A stretch of 64,000 bases of DNA from JBEDUK01 sp040414485 (lineage in GTDB: Bacteria > Actinomycetota > UBA4738), in assembly GCA_040414485.1 (NCBI GenBank), contig JBEDUK010000058.1, positions 18,050 through 82,049 on the forward strand, read 5' to 3'. The notes beneath the pieces were generated by a model, which was not told the DNA's origin, ran no database searches, and saw only the letters and a program-made list of their open reading frames with translations. Position 1 is the first letter of the stretch, and every line of letters begins with the position of its first letter. Position numbers and translations under genes: made by a program. This document shows positions 1 through 9,126 of this stretch, in pieces.

Positions 1-1011
1 GCCATCCGCGAGGCCGTGGCGTTCGACGACCCCGGCATGCTGCCGGCGGGCCGGACGGTCGCCGAGCAGCTCGCGGCGGCGGAGCCGTACCGGGCGGCCA
101 CGGCCCGCGCGATGCCCTGGGTGTTGGAGGAGCTCGACGCGGTGGCGGAGGCCGCCGGCGTGGATCCCGCTGCGGTCTTCGCGTACTCGGTTGAGGAGAT
201 CTGGTACGACCCCGCGGAGGACGCCTCGGACGCGGCCGTGGCCGGGGGCCGGGGATGCAGCGACCTGGTCGCGGTCCCGCCGGCGACGGCGAACGGCCAC
301 GTCCTGGTCGCGCACAACAACGACCTTTCGGCGAGCACACAGGATCAGCTGGTCGCGATCGAATGGGATGTGCCGGGCGACCCGGTGGTCTTCACGATCG
401 GCGTGGGGCCGTGGATCAGTGTCGGGTTCAATTCGGCCGGCATCGCGCTGACCGGCAACGAGCTCTCGCCGAACGACGAGCGCGTCGGCGTGCCCCGGCT
501 GCTGCAGGTCCGTTCGATGCTGCGGTCACGAACGCTGGACGAGGCGCTGGAGGAGGCCCTCCGGCCGGACCGCGCCTCGTCGTACAACAACGTGCTCTCC
601 TCGTCCGACGGACGCGTTCGCAACGTCGAGGGGTCGGCGACCGACGCGGAGGTGATGCCGCCGGACGGCCGCGGCGTGCTGGCCCATACGAACAACTACG
701 TCTGCGACCGGATGCTCCGGTACGAGCGGAGCCCGCATGTGACGGGGTCCGCCACCAGGTACCGGCGCGCGGCGGCATTGCTCGAGGGCGCGGCCGCGAC
801 CGCCGGTTCGATCGACGAAGGGCGACTGCGAGGGATGCTGTCCGACCACGAGAACGCGCCCGAATCGATCTGCCGTCACGGCACCGGGCAGTCCGCCACG
901 AAGACCGTGTTCTGGACGGTCGCGGACGTGACCGAGGGCCGAGTCGCGTTCGGTCGGGGAAACCCCTGCGACTCGAACGCGCAGACGTACGCGTTCACGA
1001 ACCGCTCGTGA
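1..1011 (+). CDS. C45-type acyl-CoA:6-APA acyltransferase/peptidase family protein, 5' partial
   Basis: The frame is open to the first base of the window. A GTG at 16 is available, but family members carry an N-terminal stretch before this point, so the start probably lies outside. The family consists of Ntn-hydrolase-fold precursors that self-cleave before a cysteine and then hydrolyse or transfer acyl groups on amides. The likely nucleophile is Cys81 counted from the GTG, in GGRGCSDL (codon 256-258), followed by a VAHNND segment and GVGPWISVGFNSAGIALTGN, typical of the fold. The substrate cannot be read from sequence. It is followed after 10 bases by an M20 amidohydrolase with a strong ribosome site, so the pair is probably co-transcribed and may act on related acylated compounds (inference). 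Confidence 0.75.
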   Translation, partial: AIREAVAFDDPGMLPAGRTVAEQLAAAEPYRAATARAMPWVLEELDAVAEAAGVDPAAVFAYSVEEIWYDPAEDASDAAVAGGRGCSDLVAVPPATANGHVLVAHNNDLSASTQDQLVAIEWDVPGDPVVFTIGVGPWISVGFNSAGIALTGNELSPNDERVGVPRLLQVRSMLRSRTLDEALEEALRPDRASSYNNVLSSSDGRVRNVEGSATDAEVMPPDGRGVLAHTNNYVCDRMLRYERSPHVTGSATRYRRAAALLEGAAATAGSIDEGRLRGMLSDHENAPESICRHGTGQSATKTVFWTVADVTEGRVAFGRGNPCDSNAQTYAFTNRS

Positions 1012-1021
1012 GGAGGTCCGA

Positions 1022-2218
1022 ATGGCAGGAGCAGACGCGCTGAAGCGCCGTGCCCAGGAGACCATCGGCGGCGCGCAGGACGACCTGATCGACCTGAGCC
1101 ATCGCATCAGCGAGAACCCGGAACTCGGCTTCGAGGAGGTCCGTTCGGCAGCGTGGGTCGCCGACGCCCTCGAGGCGGGCGGATTCTCGGTGGAGCGCGG
1201 AATCGTCGATCTGCCGACGGCGTTCGTCGCGACCGCGGGTGAGGGCGAACTGGTCCTGGGGATCTGCGCCGAGTACGACGCGCTCCCCGGCATCGGCCAC
1301 GCGTGCGGCCACAACATCATCGCCGCGTCTGCTGTCGGTGCCGGGCTCGCCCTCGCGCCCTTGGCCCGCGACCTGGGCGCCACCGTCAAGGTGTTCGGCA
1401 CGCCGTTCGAGGAGGGCGGCGGCGGCAAGGTGCTCATGCTGGACCGCGGCGCGTTCGCCGGCGTCCACGCCGCGATGATGGTGCATCCGGTGCCGCTGAA
1501 CGAGGAGACGGTCCGGACGACCGGCATCATCGCCTCCACCCATCTGGAGGTCGAATACATCGGACGGGCCGCGCACGCGGCCGCCTATCCGTGGCTCGGG
1601 CTGAACGCCGCCGACGCCCTGACGGTCGCGCAGGTGGGCATCGGCCTCCTCCGGCAGCACTTCGAGCCGGGTGATCGCGTGCACGGCATCGTCACGCTGG
1701 GCGGGGGAGCGGCGAACGTGATCCCCGAGCGCACGACCGCGAAGTTCATCGTCCGGTCCAAGACGCTGGAGCGGCTCGACCGGCTCGAGGCGCGCGTCCG
1801 GGATTGCTTCGAAGCCGGCGCACTGGCGACGGGGTGCACGCTGAACCTGACCAAGCCGCATCCGACGTACTCGCACTTCGAGGACGACGAGGACCTGGTG
1901 GAGCTGTACACGGCGAACACGACCACGCTGGGCCGTCCGCCCAAGGAGATGCCGGAGGAGCTGAAGGACGCCGCTGGTTCGACGGACATGTCGAACGTGT
2001 CTCTGGCGATCCCGTCGATCCACCCGATGGTGGGCGTGGAGAGCGGCGACGCGGTCAATCATCAGGCCGAGTTCGCCGCCGCGTGCGCCACCCCGTCGGC
2101 GGACGAGGCGGTGATCCACGGCGCGACGGCGATGGCGTGGACGTGCATCGATGCCGCCACGGACGCGGGCGTTCGCGCCCGGCTCCTTCGCGGAGAGCGC
2201 GCCTTCGCCGGCGCATGA
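1022..2218 (+). CDS. M20-family metallo-amidohydrolase (AbgB/aminoacylase-like)
   Basis: Predicted zinc amidohydrolase of 398 aa that would remove acyl or aminobenzoyl groups from amino-acid amides. The metal-binding motif HACGHN is at residues 93-98, preceded by CAEYDALPG; the dimerisation domain follows (YIGRAAHAA, residues about 178-187), and a C-terminal VGVESGDAVNHQAEF segment carries a late histidine. The EYDALPGIGHACGHN pattern is closest to the M20D group that includes p-aminobenzoyl-glutamate hydrolase AbgB. GGAGG lies 5 bases before the ATG. It is directly downstream of the C45-type gene. Exact substrate unknown. Confidence 0.85.
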   Translation: MAGADALKRRAQETIGGAQDDLIDLSHRISENPELGFEEVRSAAWVADALEAGGFSVERGIVDLPTAFVATAGEGELVLGICAEYDALPGIGHACGHNIIAASAVGAGLALAPLARDLGATVKVFGTPFEEGGGGKVLMLDRGAFAGVHAAMMVHPVPLNEETVRTTGIIASTHLEVEYIGRAAHAAAYPWLGLNAADALTVAQVGIGLLRQHFEPGDRVHGIVTLGGGAANVIPERTTAKFIVRSKTLERLDRLEARVRDCFEAGALATGCTLNLTKPHPTYSHFEDDEDLVELYTANTTTLGRPPKEMPEELKDAAGSTDMSNVSLAIPSIHPMVGVESGDAVNHQAEFAAACATPSADEAVIHGATAMAWTCIDAATDAGVRARLLRGERAFAGA

Positions 2219-2250
2219 GCGTGGCGGCAACCGTGTGAGACCGGGCGGGT

Positions 2251-2262
2251 CCACGGCCGTGG
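2251..2262. repeat. 12-bp perfect palindrome upstream of pcrA
   Basis: CCACGGCCGTGG lies 11 bases upstream of the TAGAAT hexamer that precedes pcrA. It could be an operator or a remnant of a terminator for the M20 gene; nothing else supports either role. Confidence 0.25.
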
Positions 2263-2273
2263 GCGGCCGACCG

Positions 2274-2279
2274 TAGAAT
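2274..2279 (+). promoter_or_regulatory. Leaderless-type -10 element for pcrA
   Basis: TAGAAT ends 7 bases before the GTG at 2287, so transcription would begin at or one base before the start codon. No Shine-Dalgarno sequence lies between. No clear -35 is visible. Confidence 0.5.
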
Positions 2280-2286
2280 CACACCC

Positions 2287-4578
2287 GTGGTATCCGCTCC
2301 GTACGATCACGTTCCCGACGAGCCTCGTCCGCAGTCGCCGCTCCTCGAGGGTCTCAACCCGATCCAGAAGGAAGCCGTGCTGCACACGGACGGGCCGGTC
2401 CTGATCGTCGCCGGCGCCGGCAGCGGCAAGACCCGCGCGCTGACCCACCGGATCGCGTACCTGATCCGCGAGACGGACGTGAGCCCCTATTCGGTCCTGG
2501 CGATCACGTTCACCAACAAGGCCGCGCAGGAGATGGCCGAACGGGTCGAGGGCCTGATGGGAAGCCGGGTGGCCAAGGGCATGTGGATCCTGACCTTCCA
2601 CTCGGCCTGCGTGCGGATCCTCCGCCGGGAGCACGACCACGTGGGGCTCCCGTCCTCGTTCACGATCTACGACGAGAACGACACCGAACGCGTGATCTCG
2701 CTGGTCGAGAAGCAGATGGACCTCGATCCCAAGCGCTATCCGATCAAGCAGGTCTCGGCCATGATCGGTCACGCGAAGGACCACCTCGAATGGCCCGACG
2801 ACTATCGGGCGCGCGCCAAGACCTATTTCGAACGCACGGTCGCCGACATCTACGAGCGGTACCAGAAGCGCCTGCAGCAGGCCGGCGCCCTGGACTTCGA
2901 CGACATCATCATGCAGGCGGTCCGCCTGTTCCGTGAGCACCCGGAGGTCCTGCAGCACTACCAGGAGCGGTTCCGCTACATCCTGATCGACGAGTACCAG
3001 GACACGAACCGCGCCCAGTATTTCCTGGTGAACTTGCTGGCCGCCCGCCACAGGAACCTGTGTGTCGTGGGTGACGCGGACCAGGGCGTCTACTCGTGGC
3101 GCGGAGCCACGATCCAGAATCTCCTCGATTTCGAACACGACTATCCGGACGCCGAGATCTTCGTGATGGAGCAGAACTACCGCTCCACGCAGGCGATCCT
3201 CGACGCGGCGAACGCCCTGATCGAGCACAACGTTCACCGCAAGCCGAAGAGCCTGTGGACCGAGGCCGACCGCGGCGATCTGGTCGTGCGCTACCGCGCC
3301 GAGAACGAGCACGACGAGGCCTGGTACGTCGCGAACGAGATCGAACGCCTCGTCCAGCTGGAGGGCTACCGCTACGCCGACATGGCGGTCTTCTACCGGA
3401 CGAACGCGCAGTCCCGTGTGCTGGAGGACGTGTTCATGCGCGTCGGGCTCGCGTACAAGATCGTCGGCGGCGTCCGGTTCTATCAGCGCAAGGAGATCAA
3501 GGACATCCTCGCGTACCTCCGGGCGGTGGTGAACCCGGCGGACTCCGTGAGCGCCCGGCGGGTCGTCAACACCCCGAAGCGCGGGATCGGCGACGCCACC
3601 GTCGCGGCCATCGAGGACTTCGCGGCCACCGAGGGCATCGGGTTCGTCGACGCGGCCCACCGGGCGGACGAGATCGCCGTGCTCGGCCAGCGGGCGAAAG
3701 GCGCGGTGCGAGGGTTCGTCGAGGTGATCGACCGGCTCCAGGCCGCGGCCGGCGAGGGAACTGGAGTGCCCCGGATGGTCGAGCTGGCGTTCACCGAGTC
3801 CGGGTACCTGGCCGAACTGCAGGAGGAGCGCACGGTCGAGGCGGAAGGCCGCGTCGAGAACCTCCGCGAGCTCACCGGCGTGGCCGCCGAATACGAGCAG
3901 CGCGCACCCGACGGTGGACTGTCCGGCTTCCTCGAGCAGGTGTCATTGGTAAGTGAGGTTGACGAATATCAGGAGGAGGATCCCGGCATCACGCTGATGA
4001 CCCTGCACAACGCGAAGGGTCTGGAGTTCGACGTGGTCTTCATGGTCGGCATGGAGGACGGGGTCTTCCCGCACTTCAGGTCCATGACGGACCACGCGCA
4101 GCTCGAGGAGGAGCGGCGGCTGGCGTACGTCGGGATCACCCGTGCGCGGCGGCGGCTCTATCTGCTGCATGCCTGGAGCCGGTCGCTCTATGGCGGGTCG
4201 AATTTCAACCCTCCATCGCGGTTTCTTTCGGAGATTCCTGCGGAGCTGGTGCACACGGTGGAGCCCGAGCGCACTTCCACGAGGGGCGGCGGCGGGGCCT
4301 ACGCCGTCGGAGATCGTCGAATCGTCGGCTCCGGCCCCGCCGCCGCTGGGTCGGGCGGGGGGACGTTCGTGTCGCCGCTGGCGCCGCGCATGGCCGGGAA
4401 GACGGAGCGGGCGCCGATCGAACTCGTGGAAGGCGACACCGTCTATCACGACCGGTACGGCGAGGGGGTCGTCCTGGAGGTGCGCCGATCCGGGGCCGAG
4501 GCGCGCGTGCATTTCCGGGAAGTGGGCGATAAGACCCTGATGCTCGCGTATGCACCCTTGGAGAAGCGGCCCAGTTAG
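2287..4578 (+). CDS. pcrA: ATP-dependent DNA helicase, UvrD/PcrA type
   Basis: Superfamily 1A 3'-5' helicase of 763 aa, the usual size for PcrA, acting in nucleotide excision repair and replication-fork maintenance. Seen in order: Q motif region GLNPIQKEAV (23-32), Walker A AGAGSGKT (42-49), ITFTNKAA (motif Ia), DEYQDTN (motif II), VVGDADQGVYSWRGA (motif III), EQNYRS (motif IV), TLHNAKGLEFDVVF (motif V) and YVGITRARRRLYL (motif VI). The C-terminus GDTVYHDRYGEGVV matches the Tudor-like module of PcrA that contacts RNA polymerase. The GTG start gives a normal N-terminus and sits just behind a -10 hexamer. Confidence 0.95.
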   Translation: MVSAPYDHVPDEPRPQSPLLEGLNPIQKEAVLHTDGPVLIVAGAGSGKTRALTHRIAYLIRETDVSPYSVLAITFTNKAAQEMAERVEGLMGSRVAKGMWILTFHSACVRILRREHDHVGLPSSFTIYDENDTERVISLVEKQMDLDPKRYPIKQVSAMIGHAKDHLEWPDDYRARAKTYFERTVADIYERYQKRLQQAGALDFDDIIMQAVRLFREHPEVLQHYQERFRYILIDEYQDTNRAQYFLVNLLAARHRNLCVVGDADQGVYSWRGATIQNLLDFEHDYPDAEIFVMEQNYRSTQAILDAANALIEHNVHRKPKSLWTEADRGDLVVRYRAENEHDEAWYVANEIERLVQLEGYRYADMAVFYRTNAQSRVLEDVFMRVGLAYKIVGGVRFYQRKEIKDILAYLRAVVNPADSVSARRVVNTPKRGIGDATVAAIEDFAATEGIGFVDAAHRADEIAVLGQRAKGAVRGFVEVIDRLQAAAGEGTGVPRMVELAFTESGYLAELQEERTVEAEGRVENLRELTGVAAEYEQRAPDGGLSGFLEQVSLVSEVDEYQEEDPGITLMTLHNAKGLEFDVVFMVGMEDGVFPHFRSMTDHAQLEEERRLAYVGITRARRRLYLLHAWSRSLYGGSNFNPPSRFLSEIPAELVHTVEPERTSTRGGGGAYAVGDRRIVGSGPAAAGSGGGTFVSPLAPRMAGKTERAPIELVEGDTVYHDRYGEGVVLEVRRSGAEARVHFREVGDKTLMLAYAPLEKRPS

Positions 4579-4641
4579 TGGCGTTCGTGCTGCGATAGTC
4601 CTGACCTGCGCGAACTTCCCAGGTTTACCGAGGCCCGTTGC

Positions 4642-4647
4642 TACACT
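4642..4647 (+). promoter_or_regulatory. Leaderless-type -10 element for the DUF4012 gene
   Basis: TACACT ends 6 bases before the ATG at 4654, with no room for a ribosome-binding site. Confidence 0.45.
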
Positions 4648-4653
4648 TGGCCG

Positions 4654-7191
4654 ATGCCCCCCGAAGCGCCCTCTGGGCCTGTTGACGGCCCGTCCGACCC
4701 ACCAACCGGGTCGCGGCGTCCGCCCAGCGGCGGACGGCCGTCGGGTGCCGATCAGCAACGCCTTCGACGCAGAAACTCGCTCCGGTCCTCGGGGGACATG
4801 TCGCCCAAGACGTTCGCGAAGCTCTCGGCTCATCTCGCCTCGCTCGACGACCGCGATGCGACCGACGCCGGCGACGGAACAGAGGCCGTCGGTGAGGAAG
4901 CGGCTCCGCCGACCACCGGCGGTGACGCCGGTCAGGGCGGAGACGCGGCCGGGCCGTCGCAGCCCCCAGCGCACGATCCGTGGGCTCCGGGATCGGGCGC
5001 TCCCGCCTCGGGAACGGCGCCGGCCGAAGCCGCTCCGGGAGCCGCCGCCGCGACGCTGAGCGGCGCGCAGGAGGTGCGCACCAACGGATCCTCGGGGTCC
5101 TCCGGGAGCGGGTCGCGCAGCTACGGCTCGTCGCGGTCGACGCACTCGCGTCGATCATCCTCCCGCTCCGGCCGGTCGCGTTCGCGGGGCAGATACGGCG
5201 CGAGCCGCAAGAACATGTACAAGCGTCGGAGCCGCACGCGCACGGCGATGATCTGGCTCGCCATCGCGGGCGGAGCCCTGCTGATCGCGTTCGTCGCGAT
5301 CGTGGCGACGGCGTACCTGCGCGCCTACAAGGTCTACGGCACGCTGAAGGAGGTCCCCGCGCACGTCACGGCGGCGCGAAAGGTGCTGCAGCAGGGTCAG
5401 GTTCCGCAGACAGACGATCTGGAGACGGCGAACGGCCTCGCGCACGACGCCCAGGAGCAGATCGCCGGCGGCGGGTTCGCATTCAACTTCACGAAGTCGC
5501 TGCCGTTGCTCGGGCGACCGATCAAGGCCGTCTCGCTCGCGACCGACGCGGCCGCCGCCGAAACCGACGCCGCGGAGCTGGTGAAGGGGATGATCGTCAA
5601 GATCCTCGGCCCGGCCGGCGGAACAGGTGACACCGCTTCACCCGTGTTCCACGACGGTGTGATCAACGTCGGGCTGCTCCAGGAGGTGACGCCGACACTC
5701 GACCAGGTCGTGGCCGACCTCCAGCGCGGTGACCGGGCGATCCGCGCGATCCCGCACATCCCGTTCTTCACCCAGCTCGACGACCTCAAGGCGCAGGTGC
5801 TCACCGAATCGAGCCAGGCGGTCTCCCTGTCGCAGCGCGCGCTGACGTCGTTCCGCCTGCTGCCGGGGTTCCTCGGAGCAGACGGGCCCCGGACGTACTA
5901 CCTGGCGCTGCAGAACCCCGCCGACCAGCGTGGAACGGGTGGCGCCGTGCTCGCCTACGCGATCATCCGTATCGACAACGGGAAGATCGCATTCGCTCAG
6001 CCGAAGGGCCACTCGGCCGCCGGGCCGATCGGCGACATCGATCCCCAGAAGCCCGGCTTCGTCGACGCGAAGCTTCCCCAGGGCGCCCTCTGGTACCTGC
6101 GCGCGACGGGCGTCATCCACCGGCTGGCGAACGGGGTGAACTACTCACCGGACTTCCCGACGGCGGCGCAGTCGTGGGCCTCCATGCTCACGTCCGGCTC
6201 GAGCCCGATCGTACCGAAGGTCGACGGCGTGATCGCCCTGGACCCGAATGCGGTCGCGGCGTCGTTCGCCGGGCAGTCGTTCACGCTTCCGGTGATCGGT
6301 CAGACCATCTCGAGCGCGGACATCGCGAAGTTCGTGACGCACGACCAGTACCTACTGCCGAAGGGCGAGCAGAAGGTCGTCCCCGCCCTGCTCATCACCG
6401 CGGCGTTCGACCAGATCACCCATCCGAAGCATCTGTTCGACCTGCTGCAGACCATGAGCACGGCGCTGACCCACAAGGACATCCAGATGTGGTCGGCCGA
6501 CCCCAGGGAACAGGCGCTGGTGACCAGGCTCGGCTGGGACGGCGCCATCGGCAACCCCGCCGGCGGGGACTACCTGAACCTCTCCTACGACAAGCGCATC
6601 GGGAACAAGGTGGACTACTTCGCCCAGATGCATGCCGACTACGACGTGACGGTGAACACATCGGGCGCGATCAGCTCCACGTACGCGCTCGGGCTCTCGC
6701 TGCCGATGCCCCCCGACGAGCCGGCGGACGTCGCCGGGCGCATCACGCCGTACGGCGCGGACCTGGCCATGCTGAACCTCTATGTGCCCGGAGGGGCGAA
6801 GATCCTGTCCTACGCGCCGCAGGGCGAGTTCGATCCGAACGCGATCGATCCGAGCCAGGAGCACGTCCTGCCTCGCGGGTTCGTCCAGCACACCGAAGGC
6901 CCGTTCCGGGTGTTCACCAAGACCATCATCGCCACACCCGCGGATCCCGGATACCTGCGCTTCCACTACAGCGTGCCCGGCGTGATCAAGGACACGCCCC
7001 AGGGCAAGGTCTACACGCTCACCGTCCAGCACCAGCCGATGTCGAAGCCCCAGACGATCCGGGTGCGCCTGCGGCTCCCGGCCGGGTTCGACATCGTCTC
7101 GCTTGGTACGGGATGGACCGCGACCTCGTTCGGCGCGGTCTACAACGGCACGATCGACTCCGACTTCTCGACGTCGGTGATCTTCCGGTAG
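4654..7191 (+). CDS. DUF4012 domain membrane protein
   Basis: Protein of 845 aa with three parts: a cytoplasmic, Ser/Gly/Arg-rich disordered N-terminus of about 190 residues ending in a basic stretch; one membrane segment (about 199-221, MIWLAIAGGALLIAFVAIV); and a large extracytoplasmic DUF4012 domain. The DUF4012 signature is visible in YYLALQNPADQRGTGG near residue 410. Family members occur in Actinobacteria, often near polysaccharide or cell-envelope genes, but their biochemical role is not established. It stands alone here behind its own leaderless-type promoter. The disordered N-terminus is longer than I would expect for the family. Confidence 0.8.
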   Translation: MPPEAPSGPVDGPSDPPTGSRRPPSGGRPSGADQQRLRRRNSLRSSGDMSPKTFAKLSAHLASLDDRDATDAGDGTEAVGEEAAPPTTGGDAGQGGDAAGPSQPPAHDPWAPGSGAPASGTAPAEAAPGAAAATLSGAQEVRTNGSSGSSGSGSRSYGSSRSTHSRRSSSRSGRSRSRGRYGASRKNMYKRRSRTRTAMIWLAIAGGALLIAFVAIVATAYLRAYKVYGTLKEVPAHVTAARKVLQQGQVPQTDDLETANGLAHDAQEQIAGGGFAFNFTKSLPLLGRPIKAVSLATDAAAAETDAAELVKGMIVKILGPAGGTGDTASPVFHDGVINVGLLQEVTPTLDQVVADLQRGDRAIRAIPHIPFFTQLDDLKAQVLTESSQAVSLSQRALTSFRLLPGFLGADGPRTYYLALQNPADQRGTGGAVLAYAIIRIDNGKIAFAQPKGHSAAGPIGDIDPQKPGFVDAKLPQGALWYLRATGVIHRLANGVNYSPDFPTAAQSWASMLTSGSSPIVPKVDGVIALDPNAVAASFAGQSFTLPVIGQTISSADIAKFVTHDQYLLPKGEQKVVPALLITAAFDQITHPKHLFDLLQTMSTALTHKDIQMWSADPREQALVTRLGWDGAIGNPAGGDYLNLSYDKRIGNKVDYFAQMHADYDVTVNTSGAISSTYALGLSLPMPPDEPADVAGRITPYGADLAMLNLYVPGGAKILSYAPQGEFDPNAIDPSQEHVLPRGFVQHTEGPFRVFTKTIIATPADPGYLRFHYSVPGVIKDTPQGKVYTLTVQHQPMSKPQTIRVRLRLPAGFDIVSLGTGWTATSFGAVYNGTIDSDFSTSVIFR

Positions 7192-7222
7192 GAGCGGGTA
7201 GGCGCCCCGCGATGGGCGTCGG

Positions 7223-7393
7223 TCAGTGAAGCGAGCTCCACCACAGGGCGCCGACCACGATCAGCACCAGCCCGACCACCACCGGCGCGATAACCCATTG
7301 CAGGCCCAGGCGCCCGCGGAACGGACCGAAGGCGCCGACCCTGGTCCAGGGCTTGAGCCCGGGCGGTCGAAAGCGGAGTCGGGGCCGGGCCAT
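7223..7393 (-). CDS. Small single-pass membrane protein (56 aa)
   Basis: ATG at 7393 (minus) opens a 56-codon frame with stop TGA at 7223-7225. The N-terminal half is basic and proline-rich (MARPRLRFRPPGLKPW), followed by one hydrophobic helix (about residues 31-52) ending in WWSSLH. This arrangement is typical of real small membrane proteins, not of random GC-rich antisense sequence. It lies between the DUF4012 gene and the cobalamin-subunit gene on the opposite strand. Function unknown. Confidence 0.55.
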   Translation of the reverse strand: MARPRLRFRPPGLKPWTRVGAFGPFRGRLGLQWVIAPVVVGLVLIVVGALWWSSLH

Positions 7394-7406
7394 GACAACC
7401 GCCGAG

Positions 7407-7412
7407 TATATT
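7407..7412 (+). promoter_or_regulatory. Leaderless-type -10 element for the cobalamin-subunit gene
   Basis: TATATT ends 7 bases before the ATG at 7420, the best -10 match in this part of the window. No ribosome site lies between it and the start. Confidence 0.5.
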
Positions 7413-7419
7413 GACGCGC

Positions 7420-7824
7420 ATGTCGCCCACCTACCGGATCGTCGTGGCCAAACCGGGGTTGGACGGTCACGACCGGGGGGCGAAGATCGTCGCTCGGGCG
7501 CTCCGCGACGCCGGCTTCGAGGTGATCTACACGGGCCTTCATCAGACGCCCGAGCAGATCGCGGAGACCGTCATCCAGGAGGATGCGGACGCCGTCGGGC
7601 TGTCGTGCCACTCGGGAGCGCACATGACGCTGTTCCCGCGCGTGGTGGCGCTGCTTCGGGACCAGGGCGCCGGTGATGTGCTGGTGTTCGGCGGAGGCAT
7701 CATCCCGAAGGACGACATCCCTGGCCTGAGGGACGCGGGGATCGAGGAGATCTTCACCCCGGGAGCCACCACCGCGTCCATCGTCGAGTGGCTCCGCGAC
7801 CGGCTGTCGGCGAAGGCCGGATGA
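7420..7824 (+). CDS. mcmA2: Methylmalonyl-CoA mutase, cobalamin-binding (C-terminal/small) subunit
   Basis: Stand-alone B12-binding domain of 134 aa. The base-off/His-on signature is complete: KPGLDGHDRGAK (DxHxxG, lower-axial histidine), then GLSCHSG for the SxL/G element and FGGGIIPKDD for the GG loop. Such proteins pair with a separate catalytic barrel subunit in archaea and some bacteria, converting methylmalonyl-CoA to succinyl-CoA. The matching catalytic subunit is about 32 kb away (39186-40802). The immediate downstream neighbours sucCD would consume the succinyl-CoA. ATG at 7420 is preferred over the TTG at 7411 because homologues start directly before RIVVAKPGLDGH. Confidence 0.88.
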   Translation: MSPTYRIVVAKPGLDGHDRGAKIVARALRDAGFEVIYTGLHQTPEQIAETVIQEDADAVGLSCHSGAHMTLFPRVVALLRDQGAGDVLVFGGGIIPKDDIPGLRDAGIEEIFTPGATTASIVEWLRDRLSAKAG

Positions 7825-7904
7825 CTCAGCGGCGTCAGGCGTTCCGGCGCCGCGTTCGGTAAAGCAACCTTACTGATTCTCGGACACCTGGGAGAGGGCC
7901 GCAC

Positions 7905-9122
7905 GTGGACCTGTACGAGCACCAGGGCAAGGAGCTGTTCGCGCAAGGGGGGATCGAGCTGTCCCCCGCCGAGGTCGCGTTCACGCCCGAGGAAGCCAGG
8001 GCGGCGGCCGAACGGCTCGGCGGCCGCGTTGCGGTGAAGGCGCAGGTCCAGATCGGCGGCCGCGGCAAGGGCGGCGGGATCGCGCTCGTGAAGACGCCCG
8101 ATGAGGCCGAAGCCGAGGCGCGTCGGATCCTCCAGGGCGGCTTCGGCGGCATGCCCGTGACCCGCGTGCTGGTCGAGGCCCTGGTCGACCTGAAGACGGA
8201 GTTCTACGCGGCGATCACCCTGGACCGTTCGATCGGCACGTATCTGGCGATGGTGTCCGCCGACGGCGGCGTCGACATCGAGGAGGTCGCTCGAACGAAC
8301 CCCGGCGCGATCCGCCGTGCGGCGATCGACCCGCTGCTCGGGCTGCGTCCCTACCAGGCGCTGTATCTATCGGGCCATCTCCCCGAGGACGCACGGGCCG
8401 GGACCGCCGCCCTGCTCTCCAGGCTGTGGGAGGTGCTGAGCGCGAACGACGCCACGCTCGTGGAGGTCAACCCGCTGGCGCTGCTGGTCGACGGCCGCGT
8501 GATGCCGCTCGACGCGAAGGTCACGATCGACGACAACGCGCTGTACCGGCACGCGGACCTGGCCGAACTGCGTTCGTCCTTCCCCGTGGATCCCACGCAG
8601 GCACGGGCGAACGAGAAGGGCCTGCAGTACGTCAAGCTCGACGGCGAGGTCGGCATCATCGGCAACGGCGCCGGGCTGGTGATGGCCACTCTGGACGTGG
8701 TCACCCAGGCCGGAGGGCGGCCGGCGAACTTCCTGGACGTGGGCGGCGGCGCGAGCGCGGACGAGATGGCCACGTCGCTCGAGGTGGTCATGTCGGACCC
8801 GCAGGTCCGCTCGGTGCTCGTGAACATCTTCGGCGGGATCACGCGGTGCGACGTCGTGGCCGAAGGCATCCTGACCGCGCTCATGCGGGTGGCGCCGCAG
8901 GTCCGCATCGTCGTCCGTCTGGACGGCACCAACGCCGAGCAGGGTCGCCGGATCCTCTCCGACGCGGCCGATCCCAGGATCACGCCCGCGGAGACCATGC
9001 TCGGGGCCGCCGCGAAGGCCGTGGAGTTCGCCGACGCGGCGGCGTCCACGTCGACGTCCGGTGCGGGATCGGGCTCCGCTTCCGACGCCGGCTCAGGTTC
9101 CCGCTCCGGCGGGGAGGCGTAG
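7905..9122 (+). CDS. sucC: Succinate-CoA ligase (ADP-forming), beta subunit
   Basis: 405 aa; ATP-grasp subunit that with SucD interconverts succinyl-CoA and succinate with substrate-level phosphorylation. N-terminus MDLYEHQGKELF and the VKAQVQIGGRGKGGG nucleotide-binding segment are diagnostic, as is the C-terminal GGGASADEMA and NIFGGITRCDVVA region. GTG start preceded by GGGAGAGG. sucD begins 4 bases after the stop. Oddity: after the normal end of the fold (about residue 378) there is a Ser/Gly-rich tail of roughly 25 residues, not usual for SucC. Confidence 0.95.
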   Translation: MDLYEHQGKELFAQGGIELSPAEVAFTPEEARAAAERLGGRVAVKAQVQIGGRGKGGGIALVKTPDEAEAEARRILQGGFGGMPVTRVLVEALVDLKTEFYAAITLDRSIGTYLAMVSADGGVDIEEVARTNPGAIRRAAIDPLLGLRPYQALYLSGHLPEDARAGTAALLSRLWEVLSANDATLVEVNPLALLVDGRVMPLDAKVTIDDNALYRHADLAELRSSFPVDPTQARANEKGLQYVKLDGEVGIIGNGAGLVMATLDVVTQAGGRPANFLDVGGGASADEMATSLEVVMSDPQVRSVLVNIFGGITRCDVVAEGILTALMRVAPQVRIVVRLDGTNAEQGRRILSDAADPRITPAETMLGAAAKAVEFADAAASTSTSGAGSGSASDAGSGSRSGGEA

Positions 9123-9126
9123 GGCG

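Noticed and set aside
191..1560. Long overlapping open frames on both strands of the first genes
   Set aside because: Arg/Pro-rich translations without domains; they are third-position GC shadows of the C45 and M20 genes.
2062..3660. 532-codon minus-strand frame inside pcrA
   Set aside because: No recognisable family, composition typical of antisense of a high-GC gene, and pcrA motifs are intact on the plus strand.
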